Positions 7,454-16,132 of a DNA stretch of 64,000 bases are shown piece by piece. How positions within the stretch are numbered: the stretch's first letter is position 1; each line of letters begins with the position of its first letter. The notes under the pieces were generated by a model. It made no database searches, was not told the DNA's origin, and saw only the letters and a list, made by a program, of their open reading frames with translations. Source of the stretch: an uncultured Flavobacterium sp. GTDB taxonomy: Bacteria > Bacteroidota > Bacteroidia > Flavobacteriales > Flavobacteriaceae. The stretch covers positions 124,001 through 188,000 of the forward strand of contig NZ_CAMLDD010000009.1 of NCBI RefSeq assembly GCF_946478785.1. Direction: 5' to 3'. The position numbers and the translations under genes are program-made.

Positions 7454-8725
7454 TTATTTTGTTATTGTTTGTTTTCTGTCTGGCCCAACTGATACAATCT
7501 TGATTGGTACCCCAACTTCTTCTTCAATAAACTCAATATATTGTTTAAGTTCGATTGGCAATTGCTCATAAGTTGTCAGTCCCGTTAAGTCAGCTTTCCA
7601 TCCTTTAAATTCCTTATAAACCGGAGTTACATTTTCCGGCTCGATGTTGTAAGGAAAGTGAGAGATATTTTGCCCTTTATAATTGTATTCCGTACAAACT
7701 TTTAAAGTCTCGAATCCAGAAAGAACATCGCCTTTCATCATCATTAACTGCGTTACTCCGTTTACCTGAACAGCGTATTTTAAAGCGACAAGATCTAACC
7801 ATCCACAACGTCTTTGTCTTCCTGTAACAGATCCGAATTCGTTTCCAACTCTTGCCATTGTAGCACCCACTTCGTCAAAAAGTTCCGTTGGAAAAGGTCC
7901 GCTGCCAACACGGGTAACGTAAGCTTTAAAAATTCCGTAAACTTCTTTGATTTTGTTAGGAGCAATTCCTAAACCAGTACAAGCTCCTGCAGCAGTAGTG
8001 TTTGATGAAGTAACGAAAGGATAAGTTCCAAAATCCACATCTAATAAAGATCCCTGAGCTCCTTCGCATAGAATAGACTTGCCTGCTTTTTGAGCCTGGT
8101 ACATATATTCTTCACTGTCAATAAAATCTAATTTTTTTAATTCTTCGATAGCTTCAAAAAACTCTTTTTCAAGTTCTTCTAAATTATATTGAATCGCAAC
8201 ATCATAAAAAGCAATCATGGCTTCATGTTTGTCTGCTAATGCTCTGTAACGCTCTTTGAAATCTTCTAATTCTACATCTCCAACACGCAATCCGTTTCTG
8301 CCGGTTTTGTCCATATAAGTTGGGCCAATTCCTTTTAAAGTAGAGCCAATTTTTGCTTTTCCTTTCGATGCTTCAGAAGCTGCATCAAGTAAACGATGGG
8401 TTGGTAAAATCAAATGTGCTTTTCTGGAAATAATCAGCTTGCTTTTGATGTCAAGTTTGAATTTCTCTAAACCTTCAATTTCTTTTTGAAAAACTACCGG
8501 ATCAATTACAACACCATTTCCGATGATATTAATAGAATTCTTATGAAAAATTCCGGAAGGAATGGTTCTTAGTACGTGCTTAATTCCGTCAAATTCTAAT
8601 GTATGTCCTGCGTTTGGTCCTCCTTGAAAACGTGCAATAATATCATAATTTGAGGTAAGAACGTCAACAATTTTACCTTTGCCTTCATCTCCCCATTGTA
8701 ATCCTAGTAATAAATCTACGGTCAT
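7454..8725 (-). CDS. purA: Adenylosuccinate synthetase
   Basis: 423 residues, full length. Condenses IMP with aspartate using GTP, the first committed step to AMP. The GTP-binding WGDEGKGK lies at residues 11-18, and GPNAGHT follows near residue 37. GIGPTYMDKTGR holds IMP-binding residues, and TTTGRQRR-like VTGRQRRCGW sits near residue 300. The competing branch enzyme guaB lies 1.8 kb away. Start at ATG 8725. The fur gene lies 93 bp upstream on the same strand, so co-transcription is possible. Confidence 0.97.
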   Translation of the reverse strand: MTVDLLLGLQWGDEGKGKIVDVLTSNYDIIARFQGGPNAGHTLEFDGIKHVLRTIPSGIFHKNSINIIGNGVVIDPVVFQKEIEGLEKFKLDIKSKLIISRKAHLILPTHRLLDAASEASKGKAKIGSTLKGIGPTYMDKTGRNGLRVGDVELEDFKERYRALADKHEAMIAFYDVAIQYNLEELEKEFFEAIEELKKLDFIDSEEYMYQAQKAGKSILCEGAQGSLLDVDFGTYPFVTSSNTTAAGACTGLGIAPNKIKEVYGIFKAYVTRVGSGPFPTELFDEVGATMARVGNEFGSVTGRQRRCGWLDLVALKYAVQVNGVTQLMMMKGDVLSGFETLKVCTEYNYKGQNISHFPYNIEPENVTPVYKEFKGWKADLTGLTTYEQLPIELKQYIEFIEEEVGVPIKIVSVGPDRKQTITK

Positions 8726-8818
8726 TCTGTTTTTAATTTGTGTTGAGGCAATCGAAGTTGCCCTACTGATTATGTAGTTAATTTTCTTTTTTTTGTCCTT
8801 TGGATAATGCCTTTCGGA

Positions 8819-9277
8819 TTATTCTTTTTGTTTTTTGTTTCCGTAGAAATAAAGTGAATGATTCGTAATTTCGATATCAAATATTTCTTCGATTGTTTTT
8901 TTGATGGTTTGAATTCTTGGGTCGCAAAATTCAATTACTTCACCAGAATCGGTCATGATAATATGATCATGATTTTTATCGAAATACGATTTTTCGTAGT
9001 AAGCCTGATTTTGGCCAAATTGATGTTTTCTAACCAAAGCGCAGTCTAGCAATAACTCAATCGTGTTGTATAAAGTTGCTCTGCTCACACGATAGTTTTT
9101 GTTTTTCATTTTGATATAAAGGTTTTCTATGTCAAAATGTTCTTCGCTATCGTAAATTTCCTGAAGTATAGCATAACGCTCAGGAGTTTTGCGATGCCCT
9201 TTTTGTTCAAGATACATTGTAAAAACATTTTTTACAATTTCTTGATTCTTAGTGTTGTCAGTTGAAATGAGTGTCAT
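8819..9277 (-). CDS. Fur family transcriptional regulator
   Basis: 152 residues from ATG 9277. A TTG three codons earlier lies inside the promoter -7 box and is rejected. A winged-helix domain ([33 protein letters not shown]) is followed by the HFDIENLY and [18 protein letters not shown] dimerisation and metal-site segments. The CxxC pair that binds structural zinc in many Fur proteins is absent (MTDSG in its place). Whether it senses iron, zinc or peroxide cannot be settled from sequence. Confidence 0.9.
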   Translation of the reverse strand: MTLISTDNTKNQEIVKNVFTMYLEQKGHRKTPERYAILQEIYDSEEHFDIENLYIKMKNKNYRVSRATLYNTIELLLDCALVRKHQFGQNQAYYEKSYFDKNHDHIIMTDSGEVIEFCDPRIQTIKKTIEEIFDIEITNHSLYFYGNKKQKE

Positions 9278-9283
9278 ATCCTG

Positions 9284-9291
9284 CAAAGATA
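9284..9291 (-). promoter_or_regulatory. fur -7 promoter element (TATCTTTG), apparently leaderless
   Basis: The minus strand reads TATCTTTG, then CAGGAT, then the ATG. With only six bases between the -7 element and the start codon, transcription should begin at or beside the ATG. Confidence 0.6.
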
Positions 9292-9462
9292 ATTTTTTAT
9301 TTTTAATGAATAAAAGTTTCGGGTTTAAAGTTTAACGTTCGAGTCTCGATTTGATTAGCAGTAATGTAATAAATACAGGCTTTTAAACCAATTGTTTTTA
9401 CGAAGTTCAATCAAACTTAATTAACATAATTGTTTTTATTTATGACAAAACTAACAAAATTT

Positions 9463-10005
9463 TTATTTCGTTTTTGACATGTACATATACCAGTTCCATT
9501 CCCAGGTTTTTCCTTTATCGTCTGACATTGCCTGACTCCAGGTCGGATTGTTTTCATCTCTGGCGTCCCATCGAAACACTTGTAAAACATTTTTGTCTTC
9601 AAAAATATCTTGGGAGAAAAAGTGACCTACCTTGTTTTCAAATGAGCCTACAACCGGTTTGTCTAAAACTCCTGTATTGGAATCTGCCCAATAAATACTC
9701 CACAATTTTGTCTTAGGATTAAATAATCGAACTGTCATTCCCTCAAAAGGTTCTCCGTCAAAAGTGGCCAGAAAATTATCAATATTTCCAATTCCGTTCA
9801 AAATCTTGTACATTTCCTGTGTTGAAGGAAATTCAAGCCATTCTGTACAATTGGCAAATCGTGTTTTTAGTTTTTTATTATTGATAACTGATTTTCCCTG
9901 AAAAAAATCGAAATCATCTTTTGAAGAAGATTCAGAAGCAACAATCAATAATGCACCATTTTCATCAAATTGTATTTTCGGAATTTCTAAAGAATCTGCG
10001 TTCAT
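9463..10005 (-). CDS. Conserved hypothetical protein, calycin-like
   Basis: 180 residues, no signal peptide. The FDFFQGKSVINNKKLKTR opening, the TEWLEF and EGMTVRLFNPKTKLWSIYWAD segments and the closing DDKGKTWEWNWYM match a widespread bacterial family of small beta-barrel proteins, similar to DUF1579 in style, that I know only as hypothetical. The regular beta pattern with Trp-rich strands suggests ligand binding. It lies 19 bp downstream of the (p)ppGpp gene and may share its transcript. Confidence 0.7.
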   Translation of the reverse strand: MNADSLEIPKIQFDENGALLIVASESSSKDDFDFFQGKSVINNKKLKTRFANCTEWLEFPSTQEMYKILNGIGNIDNFLATFDGEPFEGMTVRLFNPKTKLWSIYWADSNTGVLDKPVVGSFENKVGHFFSQDIFEDKNVLQVFRWDARDENNPTWSQAMSDDKGKTWEWNWYMYMSKTK

Positions 10006-10024
10006 AACTCAACTGTTTAAAAGA

Positions 10025-12244
10025 TTAGGTTCTGTATTCTCTGGTTACTTTATCAACACCGTCAATTTTTTTAATAGCATTGATCATTTTTTTCAGAATG
10101 GTATTGTTTTTTACAATTACAGCAATCTGGCCATGAAAAATTCCGGCATCTGTACTCAGGGAAATACTCTGGATATTTACGCTCATATTGTTCGAAATTA
10201 CTTTGGTAAGCTGATTGGTAAGCCCTAAAACATCCATTCCGGTAATGTTGATAATAGCTTTAAATTCTTCCTGTGACGAATCAATCCATTTGGCGCTCAT
10301 GATGCGGTAAGCGTAGTTCGATTGCATTCCAATTGCATTGGGACAATCTTTTTTGTGTACTTTTATTCCATCATTTATGGTAACAAATCCAAAAACATCA
10401 TCGCCAGGAATTGGGTTGCAGCATTGAGAAAGTTTATAATCAAGTTTGTCATGCTCGGTGCCAAAAACCAGCATGTCATAATTACTGCTGATTACAGGTT
10501 TATGAATATCCTCATCTGCAGTATCCTTACTTCGCTTGATTTTATTTTTAAAGAAATTGATAATAGAATTGCTCTTTTGAGCAGCGTAATCTTTTAACTG
10601 TTGATTTTCAATTGCGCCTATACCAACTCTGTAAAATAAATCTAAACTGGTTTTAAGCCTGAAAAAATTAACTAATTCGTTCGTAACCTGTTCATTGATG
10701 GTTATTTTTAAATGTTTCAGTTTTCTGGTAAGTAATTCTTTTCCTTCTTCTGCAATTTTTTTAGTGTTCTCGTTAAGAACGTTTTTGATTTTATTTTTTG
10801 CTCGTGAAGTGGTTACATATTCTAACCAGTTGACAGTAGGTTTTTGGTTGGCAGAGGTAATAACTTCGACCTGATCACCGCTTTTTAATTCGTGGTTTAG
10901 CGGTACAAGCCTTCCGTTCACACGGGTTCCTCTGGTTTTTATTCCAATTTCCGAGTGAATACTGAAAGCAAAATCCAGTGAAGTAGCACCTTTTGGTAAT
11001 GATTTTATTTCTCCTTTTGGTGTAAAAACAAAGATTTCCTGTGAATATAAGTTCATTTTAAAATCTTCCACAAAATCAACCGCATTGGTTTCAGAATTTT
11101 CCAAAGCCTCACGAAGCAAGTTAAGCCATATATCTAAACCACTTTCTTCTGATGCTCCGTTTTTGTATTTGTAATGGGCTGCATATCCTTTTTCTGCAAT
11201 TTCATCCATTCGCTCACTTCGAACCTGAATTTCAACCCAACGTCCTTTTGGTCCCATAACGGTTATGTGCAAAGCTTCGTAACCTGTAGATTTGGGTGAT
11301 GAAATCCAATCACGCAAACGACTTGGACTAGGCCTGTAATGATCTGTTACGATAGAATATATTTTCCAGGCAATGAACTTTTCATCATGAGAATCGCATT
11401 TATAGACAATTCGAAGCGCAAATTTGTCGTAAACCTCATCAAAACTTACATTTTGAGAGCGCATTTTACGACGAATCGAATAGATAGATTTAGGGCGGCC
11501 TTTTATGATATAATCAATATTTTCAGCATCCAGAGATTTTTTCAAAACATCCGAAATATCTTTGATGTAAGCATCCTGTTCTTCTTTTGTTTCCCTTATT
11601 TTGCTGACAATATCTTCGAATACTGCTGGTTCTGTGTATTTTAATCCTAAATCTTCTAGTTTGGTTTTTATGTTATAAAGCCCCAAACGATGGGCGAGGG
11701 GAGCATAAATGTACAAGGTTTCTGATGCGATCTTGGTCTGTTTGTATTCCACCATAGAATCCATAGTTTGCATATTGTGGAGACGATCGGCCAATTTGAT
11801 CAAAATAACGCGTACATCATCGTTCAGAGTCAGGATCATTTTTCTAAAGTTCTCTGCCTGCATCGAAGCATTAAGATCTTTTTGAACCATCGATATTTTG
11901 GTCAGTCCTTCGACTAATTGCGCTACTTTTGGATTGAACAGACGTTCAATATCTTCAACGGTTATAGGCGTATCTTCAACAACATCATGCAATAAGGCCG
12001 CAGCAATAGAGGTCGCTCCCAAACCAATTTCTGAGGCAACTATTTTCGCAACTGCAATAGGATGAAAGATATAGGCTTCTCCAGATTTACGTCTTTGTTC
12101 CTTATGGGCATCAACGGCAACATCAAAAGCCTTCCGAATAAGCTTTTTATCTGTAGGAGTTAAAGTTTGGTAACTGATTCTGAGTAATTCCTTGTATTCC
12201 TGGGCAATTGCTTTGTTTTCTTTTTCAATATCTATTTCTGTCAT
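10025..12244 (-). CDS. Bifunctional (p)ppGpp synthetase/hydrolase, RelA/SpoT family
   Basis: 739 residues from ATG 12244; a TTG five codons earlier is the longer alternative. It makes and degrades the stringent-response alarmone. An HD hydrolase domain has LLHDVVEDT near residues 85-92 intact, so hydrolysis is expected. The synthetase region includes KGRPKSIYSIRRKM, YDKFALRIVY and STGYEALHITV. TGS (about 395-455; VFTPKGEIKSLPKGATSLDF) and a C-terminal ACT domain (about 660-739) follow. Length and order are those of the Bacteroidota Rel enzyme, usually the single long RSH. The genome outside this window would decide between rel and spoT naming. Confidence 0.95.
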   Translation of the reverse strand: MTEIDIEKENKAIAQEYKELLRISYQTLTPTDKKLIRKAFDVAVDAHKEQRRKSGEAYIFHPIAVAKIVASEIGLGATSIAAALLHDVVEDTPITVEDIERLFNPKVAQLVEGLTKISMVQKDLNASMQAENFRKMILTLNDDVRVILIKLADRLHNMQTMDSMVEYKQTKIASETLYIYAPLAHRLGLYNIKTKLEDLGLKYTEPAVFEDIVSKIRETKEEQDAYIKDISDVLKKSLDAENIDYIIKGRPKSIYSIRRKMRSQNVSFDEVYDKFALRIVYKCDSHDEKFIAWKIYSIVTDHYRPSPSRLRDWISSPKSTGYEALHITVMGPKGRWVEIQVRSERMDEIAEKGYAAHYKYKNGASEESGLDIWLNLLREALENSETNAVDFVEDFKMNLYSQEIFVFTPKGEIKSLPKGATSLDFAFSIHSEIGIKTRGTRVNGRLVPLNHELKSGDQVEVITSANQKPTVNWLEYVTTSRAKNKIKNVLNENTKKIAEEGKELLTRKLKHLKITINEQVTNELVNFFRLKTSLDLFYRVGIGAIENQQLKDYAAQKSNSIINFFKNKIKRSKDTADEDIHKPVISSNYDMLVFGTEHDKLDYKLSQCCNPIPGDDVFGFVTINDGIKVHKKDCPNAIGMQSNYAYRIMSAKWIDSSQEEFKAIINITGMDVLGLTNQLTKVISNNMSVNIQSISLSTDAGIFHGQIAVIVKNNTILKKMINAIKKIDGVDKVTREYRT

Positions 12245-12394
12245 AAAGGCATAGTTCAAGTCCTAAAAATAAGCATTAGTTGGAATATACGCAAGGGAAT
12301 GGAGTTCTGTTTTTAGATTTAAAGATTGTTGAAATCTAACTTTATTTCTTTGTAATAAAAGCCAAATTATCTGCCGAAACCTTAAAGAAGTACA

Positions 12395-12476
12395 AGAAGC
12401 TATTCCCGCTATCCATTACAATCTTTTGTGGCGAACCCCGCCACAAAAGGATTTTCATTTCTATCGGGGCTAAGGC
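12395..12476 (+). repeat. Dispersed hairpin element, copy B
   Basis: AGAAGCTATTCCCGCTATCC at the left and TTTTCATTTCTATCGGGGCTA at the right match copy A. The core hairpin CTTTTGTGGCG / CGCCACAAAAG (12423-12433 / 12439-12449) is perfect, and the closing stem is CCCG/CGGG. It lies in the 278-bp gap between the (p)ppGpp gene and the 3' end of the RNA methyltransferase gene; nothing else was seen there. Confidence 0.75.
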
Positions 12477-12522
12477 ATTGGTTTTCATAAGTAGTAAAAT
12501 GCAATTTCACATTTTCACGAAC

Positions 12523-13311
12523 CTAAAAACCTCTTTGTCGTTTGGCTTCAAAAATCAAAATCGCGGCAGCAACAGACACATTCATACTGTCAATTTCGCC
12601 CTGCATCGGAATGATGATGTTTTGTGTTGCAGCGTCACGCCATTCCTGAGTAAGACCTGTCGCTTCTGTACCTACAACCAAAGCGGTTGGAGTAGTAAAA
12701 TCCTGTGTGTGATAAGAAGTAGAATTTTGTAAAGTGGCACAGTAAAAATCAATTTTTTTTTCTTTCAAAAAAGTGATAATTTCAACTGTTGTCCCGGTTG
12801 CGATCTGATTGGTAAACAAACAGCCAACACTTGAGCGAACAATATTTGGATTGTATAAATCACTTTTGGGATTTGCGATCAAAACGGCATCCAGATTTGC
12901 AGCATCTGCAGTACGTAAAAGGGCACCAATATTTCCGGGCTTCTCCGGAGCTTCGGCTACTAAAATTAATGGGTTTTCAGATAATTTTAAATCTGATAGT
13001 TGCAGTGATTTGGTTTTGGCTACAGCCAAAACACCTTCCGTTGTGTCTCGATACGCCAGTTTTTGATAGACTTCCTTGTTGATTTCTATAATTTGAAAGG
13101 GCGAATTAACCAGTTTTGAAATCTGAACTTCAGCAACCAATTCAGGTAAAAACAAGACAGTTTCTATTTCGTAACCGCCTTTTAATGCCAATGAAATTTC
13201 ACGTAATCCTTCAATCAAAAAAGTTCCGGTTTGTTTGCGTGCTTTTGATTTTTCCTGTAATAAGGCAAGTGATTTTATAAACGGATTTTGTACTGAAGAG
13301 ATTTGTTTCAT
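12523..13311 (-). CDS. SpoU/TrmH-type RNA methyltransferase
   Basis: 262 residues. An N-terminal substrate-binding region (about 1-95; QTGTFLIEGLREI) precedes a SPOUT knot. Its SAM signatures are PEKPGNIGALLRTADAA (motif 1, carrying the conserved Asn-x-Gly-x3-Arg), VVGTEATGL (motif 2) and IPMQGEIDSMNVSVAAAI (motif 3). It would 2'-O-methylate rRNA or tRNA; the exact target is not evident. Start ATG 13311 lies 30 bp from a TATCTTTG -7 box. Confidence 0.92.
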   Translation of the reverse strand: MKQISSVQNPFIKSLALLQEKSKARKQTGTFLIEGLREISLALKGGYEIETVLFLPELVAEVQISKLVNSPFQIIEINKEVYQKLAYRDTTEGVLAVAKTKSLQLSDLKLSENPLILVAEAPEKPGNIGALLRTADAANLDAVLIANPKSDLYNPNIVRSSVGCLFTNQIATGTTVEIITFLKEKKIDFYCATLQNSTSYHTQDFTTPTALVVGTEATGLTQEWRDAATQNIIIPMQGEIDSMNVSVAAAILIFEAKRQRGF

Positions 13312-13340
13312 TTTTTTAGAGGCTCAAAGTTGCAAAGGCT

Positions 13341-13348
13341 CAAAGATA
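13341..13348 (-). promoter_or_regulatory. Methyltransferase -7 element (TATCTTTG) inside a word-like repeat
   Basis: On the minus strand the upstream sequence is a chain of CTTTG words (CTGTATCTTTGAGCC, then TTTGCAACTTTGAGCC). The first contains a perfect TAnnTTTG 30 bp before the ATG. The promoter appears to be part of the low-complexity repeat itself. Confidence 0.5.
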
Positions 13349-13364
13349 CAGAGGTTTTTTTCTT

Positions 13365-13391
13365 CCTGCAAGGTTTTCGAAACCTTGTAGG
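13365..13391. repeat. Palindromic repeat
   Basis: CCTGCAAGGTTTTCGAAACC followed by TTGTAGG is an almost perfect palindrome (CCT[G/A]CAAGGTTT around TCG). It contains no coding sequence and resembles short interspersed palindromes. Confidence 0.6.
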
Positions 13392-13412
13392 TTTGCTAGC
13401 TTAAATAAAAAA

Positions 13413-13504
13413 GTTTGCCACGAATTACACGAATTTTCATGAATTATTTTTCAGCATAATATGAATAAAAATTAGTGAAAATTCGTGTAATTAGTGGCAA
13501 AAAC
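13413..13504. repeat. Large inverted repeat upstream of the methyltransferase
   Basis: Left arm 13413-13445 and right arm 13470-13504 are reverse complements over about 33 bp, with a few mismatches and a 2-bp indel (GCCACGAATTACACGAATTT on the left). The spacer is about 25 bp. Positioned between two leftward genes, it could act as a terminator for neither or both; the arms lack T-tracts. More likely it is a dispersed repeat. Confidence 0.65.
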
Positions 13505-13506
13505 TC

Positions 13507-14592
13507 TTACTTATCAAATACTTCCTTAGCTTCATTAGCAACAGGGTGATCCGCTGTAAAAGTATAGCCCAAAATTTTAGCAATTGTCTGAGCAAATTGT
13601 TTTTGATACAATTGTGTTTCTGTCTTCATTTCGCCTTTTGGTGCAATTTGCGGGCCTACTATCGCAAACCATATTTCTGATGAATCTTCAACTTTTCGAC
13701 CATGACTCGTCCATTCTGTCTTTTTTTTATCACCACGTCCATGGTCAACTGTAATCAGTAAAGTAGTTTTGTTTTTGTATTGTGGATCTTTTTGTACAAA
13801 CTCCCAAATTTGATTTAACCACGTATCGACCTGATTTGCTGCGTCAAGATACGACCTGTAACGACCTGAATCTGCCCATGCATCAGTTTCTCCATAAGCT
13901 ATGTAAAGTACCTTTGGCTTTTTGGTTTTAAGTTCGTTCATTGCTTCATAATGAGTAAAAACGTCCAGACATTCATCTTCATGAAATGGTTTATAAGAAT
14001 CATTTCGCATTTCATTTAATAATTTTTCAGTTGCTGTTGGATTACTTCCTCCAACTTGATCGAATGCTGAAATAACTGGGAAACCGCTCCTTTTTTCGTT
14101 TAAAATTCTATCAAATGCATTCCATGCACCAAAAGCAGCAACTTTTCCCTTTAACTTTGGCTGTTTATTCAAAAATTCCAAAACGTTAACATTTGGATTT
14201 TCTTTATAATCGTTTGAGTTAATTTTTGAGTCTGCGTTTCCAGTCATGATTTCACTATAGCCAGGATAGCTTACCGAATATGAATTAGAAACATTTACTT
14301 TATTATTGAAAATGCGATTACCATATATTTGCCCTTTTAAAGCTATATTAGTCCATAAAAAGGGCATTATTTTTTGTCGTGATTGCTTAAAATCTGAGCT
14401 TCCGTATTTTTTAAAGATATAATCACGGTCATCTTGATTAAAATCTTTATCATTGGCAATTTCTGTATCAAGTCCTTTGAAAACTTCCTGCCATCTAAAA
14501 CCATCTGTGGTTATGATAATAATGTTTTCAGTTTTTTGGGCAGTAGATGAAAGTGTCACTAAAATTAGTGCATTTAAAATTAATCTTTTCAT
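13507..14592 (-). CDS. Secreted alkaline-phosphatase/phosphodiesterase-superfamily protein
   Basis: 361 residues. A signal peptide (LILNALILVTLSSTAQ) is followed by IIIITTDGFRWQEVF, the first metal-binding Asp of the superfamily. YSVSYPGYSEIMTG supplies the nucleophile Ser/Thr region, YGETDAWADSGRY a second Asp set, and TVDHGRG the Asp-His pair. TSHGRK carries a further His. These are the metal-site landmarks of the alkaline phosphatase fold, so hydrolysis of a phosphate or sulfate ester in the periplasm is expected. The substrate is unknown. Monocistronic by spacing. Confidence 0.8.
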   Translation of the reverse strand: MKRLILNALILVTLSSTAQKTENIIIITTDGFRWQEVFKGLDTEIANDKDFNQDDRDYIFKKYGSSDFKQSRQKIMPFLWTNIALKGQIYGNRIFNNKVNVSNSYSVSYPGYSEIMTGNADSKINSNDYKENPNVNVLEFLNKQPKLKGKVAAFGAWNAFDRILNEKRSGFPVISAFDQVGGSNPTATEKLLNEMRNDSYKPFHEDECLDVFTHYEAMNELKTKKPKVLYIAYGETDAWADSGRYRSYLDAANQVDTWLNQIWEFVQKDPQYKNKTTLLITVDHGRGDKKKTEWTSHGRKVEDSSEIWFAIVGPQIAPKGEMKTETQLYQKQFAQTIAKILGYTFTADHPVANEAKEVFDK

Positions 14593-14728
14593 TATTATAT
14601 TTTAGAAGAATTTAAATTAAAACTTGCAATAGTTTAAGATGTAATCTAAACGTGCCTATATTTTATAACAATAAAAGTAATGTATTTCAATATTGTAATG
14701 ATTATTCAGAACTTACATAATTACCACT

Positions 14729-16060
14729 TTACAAAATCCCTCTCGACTTAATCTCCAGATATTTATTAATTGCATCCAAAGTAAGATTCTCAGGCTGAGT
14801 TAAAACAGAATGAATTCCATATTTCTTCAATTCATTCGCAATCAAACGTTTTTCAAACATGAATTTTTCGGCAATAACCTTATCATAAACTTCCTGAATG
14901 GTATCAGTTTTTTTATTGATGATTTCGTTGAGTTCTGTGTTTTGAAAGAAAACGACAACTAACAAATGACTTTTTGCAATTCCTTTTAAATACGGCATTT
15001 GGCGATTTAAACCATCCATGGTTTCAAAATTCGTATACAAAATAATCAAACTTCTCTGATTGATGTTCTTTTTGATATCGACATACAAACGACTGTAATC
15101 ACTTTCAAAAAAGTCTGTTTTGACGTTGTATAAAGTCTCCAGGATTTTTTGCATTTGTGAACCTCTTTTTTCGGCAAAAACTCTGTTTTCTACTTTTTTA
15201 GAGAAAGCAAAAATTCCTGCTTTGTCTTGTTTTTTCAGAATCACATTTGCCAGAACCAAAGTTGAGTTTATGGCATAATCCAACAAACTCAAACCATTAA
15301 AAGGCATTTGCATTACGCGGCCTTTGTCAATTGCCAGATAAACCGATTGTGATTTTTCGTCCTGAAACTGATTGACCATCAAAGCGTTTTTCTTTGCTGT
15401 AGCTTTCCAGTTTAGGGTTCTAAGATCATCACCCTGAACATATTCTTTAATTTGTTCAAATTCCATTGTATGCCCAATTCGTCGAATTTTCTTGATTCCG
15501 TATTGGTATAAATTATTCGAAAAAGCCAATAAATCATACTTTCTCAATTGAATATAGGAGGGATACGTAGGAACCATTTTATCTTTATCGAAAGTAAAAC
15601 GCCTTGAAATCAGTTTTAAAGGCGAAGAAACGTAAATATTTAGATTTCCAAAGTAATATTCTCCACGCTCTGTTGGACGCAAATCGTATCCAATTCTATC
15701 CTGTGCAGAAGCTTTAATGGTTCTCACGATCTTGAAATCACGTACCTGAAACTGAAACGGAATTTCATCAATAATTTTAATCGAAACGGGGAAAGTATAA
15801 TGGTTTTTAATTGAAATATTTATTGGATTTAAATCACCATTCGAAAGTTTTTCAGGCATTTCCCTTGAAGCTTCTATTCCGGTTCTTGAAATATATAAAA
15901 TCAAAATATCCAGTGCCATAAAAGTAACCAGTACTAAAACAACAAACCAGGCTCCGTTATATAAATTCGGAAAAATAAAAGCACAAATAAACAATCCTAT
16001 AATGCCCAAAAGCACATAGAAAAAGAAGTTATTGAGATATAGACTTTTTATGAATTTCAT
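14729..16060 (-). CDS. DUF58 domain protein
   Basis: 443 residues from ATG 16060; a TTG at 16075 is the longer reading. Two N-terminal transmembrane segments (about 8-50) are followed by a beta-rich region and the DUF58 core EYVQGDDLRTLNWKATAKK near residue 225, ahead of a von Willebrand-like region (QSVYLAIDKGRVM, SLIILYTNFET). Last gene of the MoxR cluster. DUF58/MoxR pairs are thought to act as membrane-associated chaperone systems, and the substrate here is unknown. Confidence 0.9.
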   Translation of the reverse strand: MKFIKSLYLNNFFFYVLLGIIGLFICAFIFPNLYNGAWFVVLVLVTFMALDILILYISRTGIEASREMPEKLSNGDLNPINISIKNHYTFPVSIKIIDEIPFQFQVRDFKIVRTIKASAQDRIGYDLRPTERGEYYFGNLNIYVSSPLKLISRRFTFDKDKMVPTYPSYIQLRKYDLLAFSNNLYQYGIKKIRRIGHTMEFEQIKEYVQGDDLRTLNWKATAKKNALMVNQFQDEKSQSVYLAIDKGRVMQMPFNGLSLLDYAINSTLVLANVILKKQDKAGIFAFSKKVENRVFAEKRGSQMQKILETLYNVKTDFFESDYSRLYVDIKKNINQRSLIILYTNFETMDGLNRQMPYLKGIAKSHLLVVVFFQNTELNEIINKKTDTIQEVYDKVIAEKFMFEKRLIANELKKYGIHSVLTQPENLTLDAINKYLEIKSRGIL

Positions 16061-16084
16061 TGATTTAAGTTTCAAGTTTTTGGT

Positions 16085-16130
16085 TGTTTCAGGTTTCAGG
16101 TTAACTCATAACCCATAACTCATAACTTTC
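16085..16130. repeat. Word-like low-complexity repeat
   Basis: TTTCAGGTTTCAGG and TCATAACCCATAACTCATAA form short imperfect direct repeats in the gap between the DUF58 and MoxR genes. They are of the same style as the CTTTG and AAAGTC word repeats elsewhere in the window. Confidence 0.45.
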
Positions 16131-16132
16131 AA

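Noticed and set aside
12245..12259. TTG start for the (p)ppGpp enzyme
   Set aside because: ATG 12244 is five codons in and starts the usual N-terminus.
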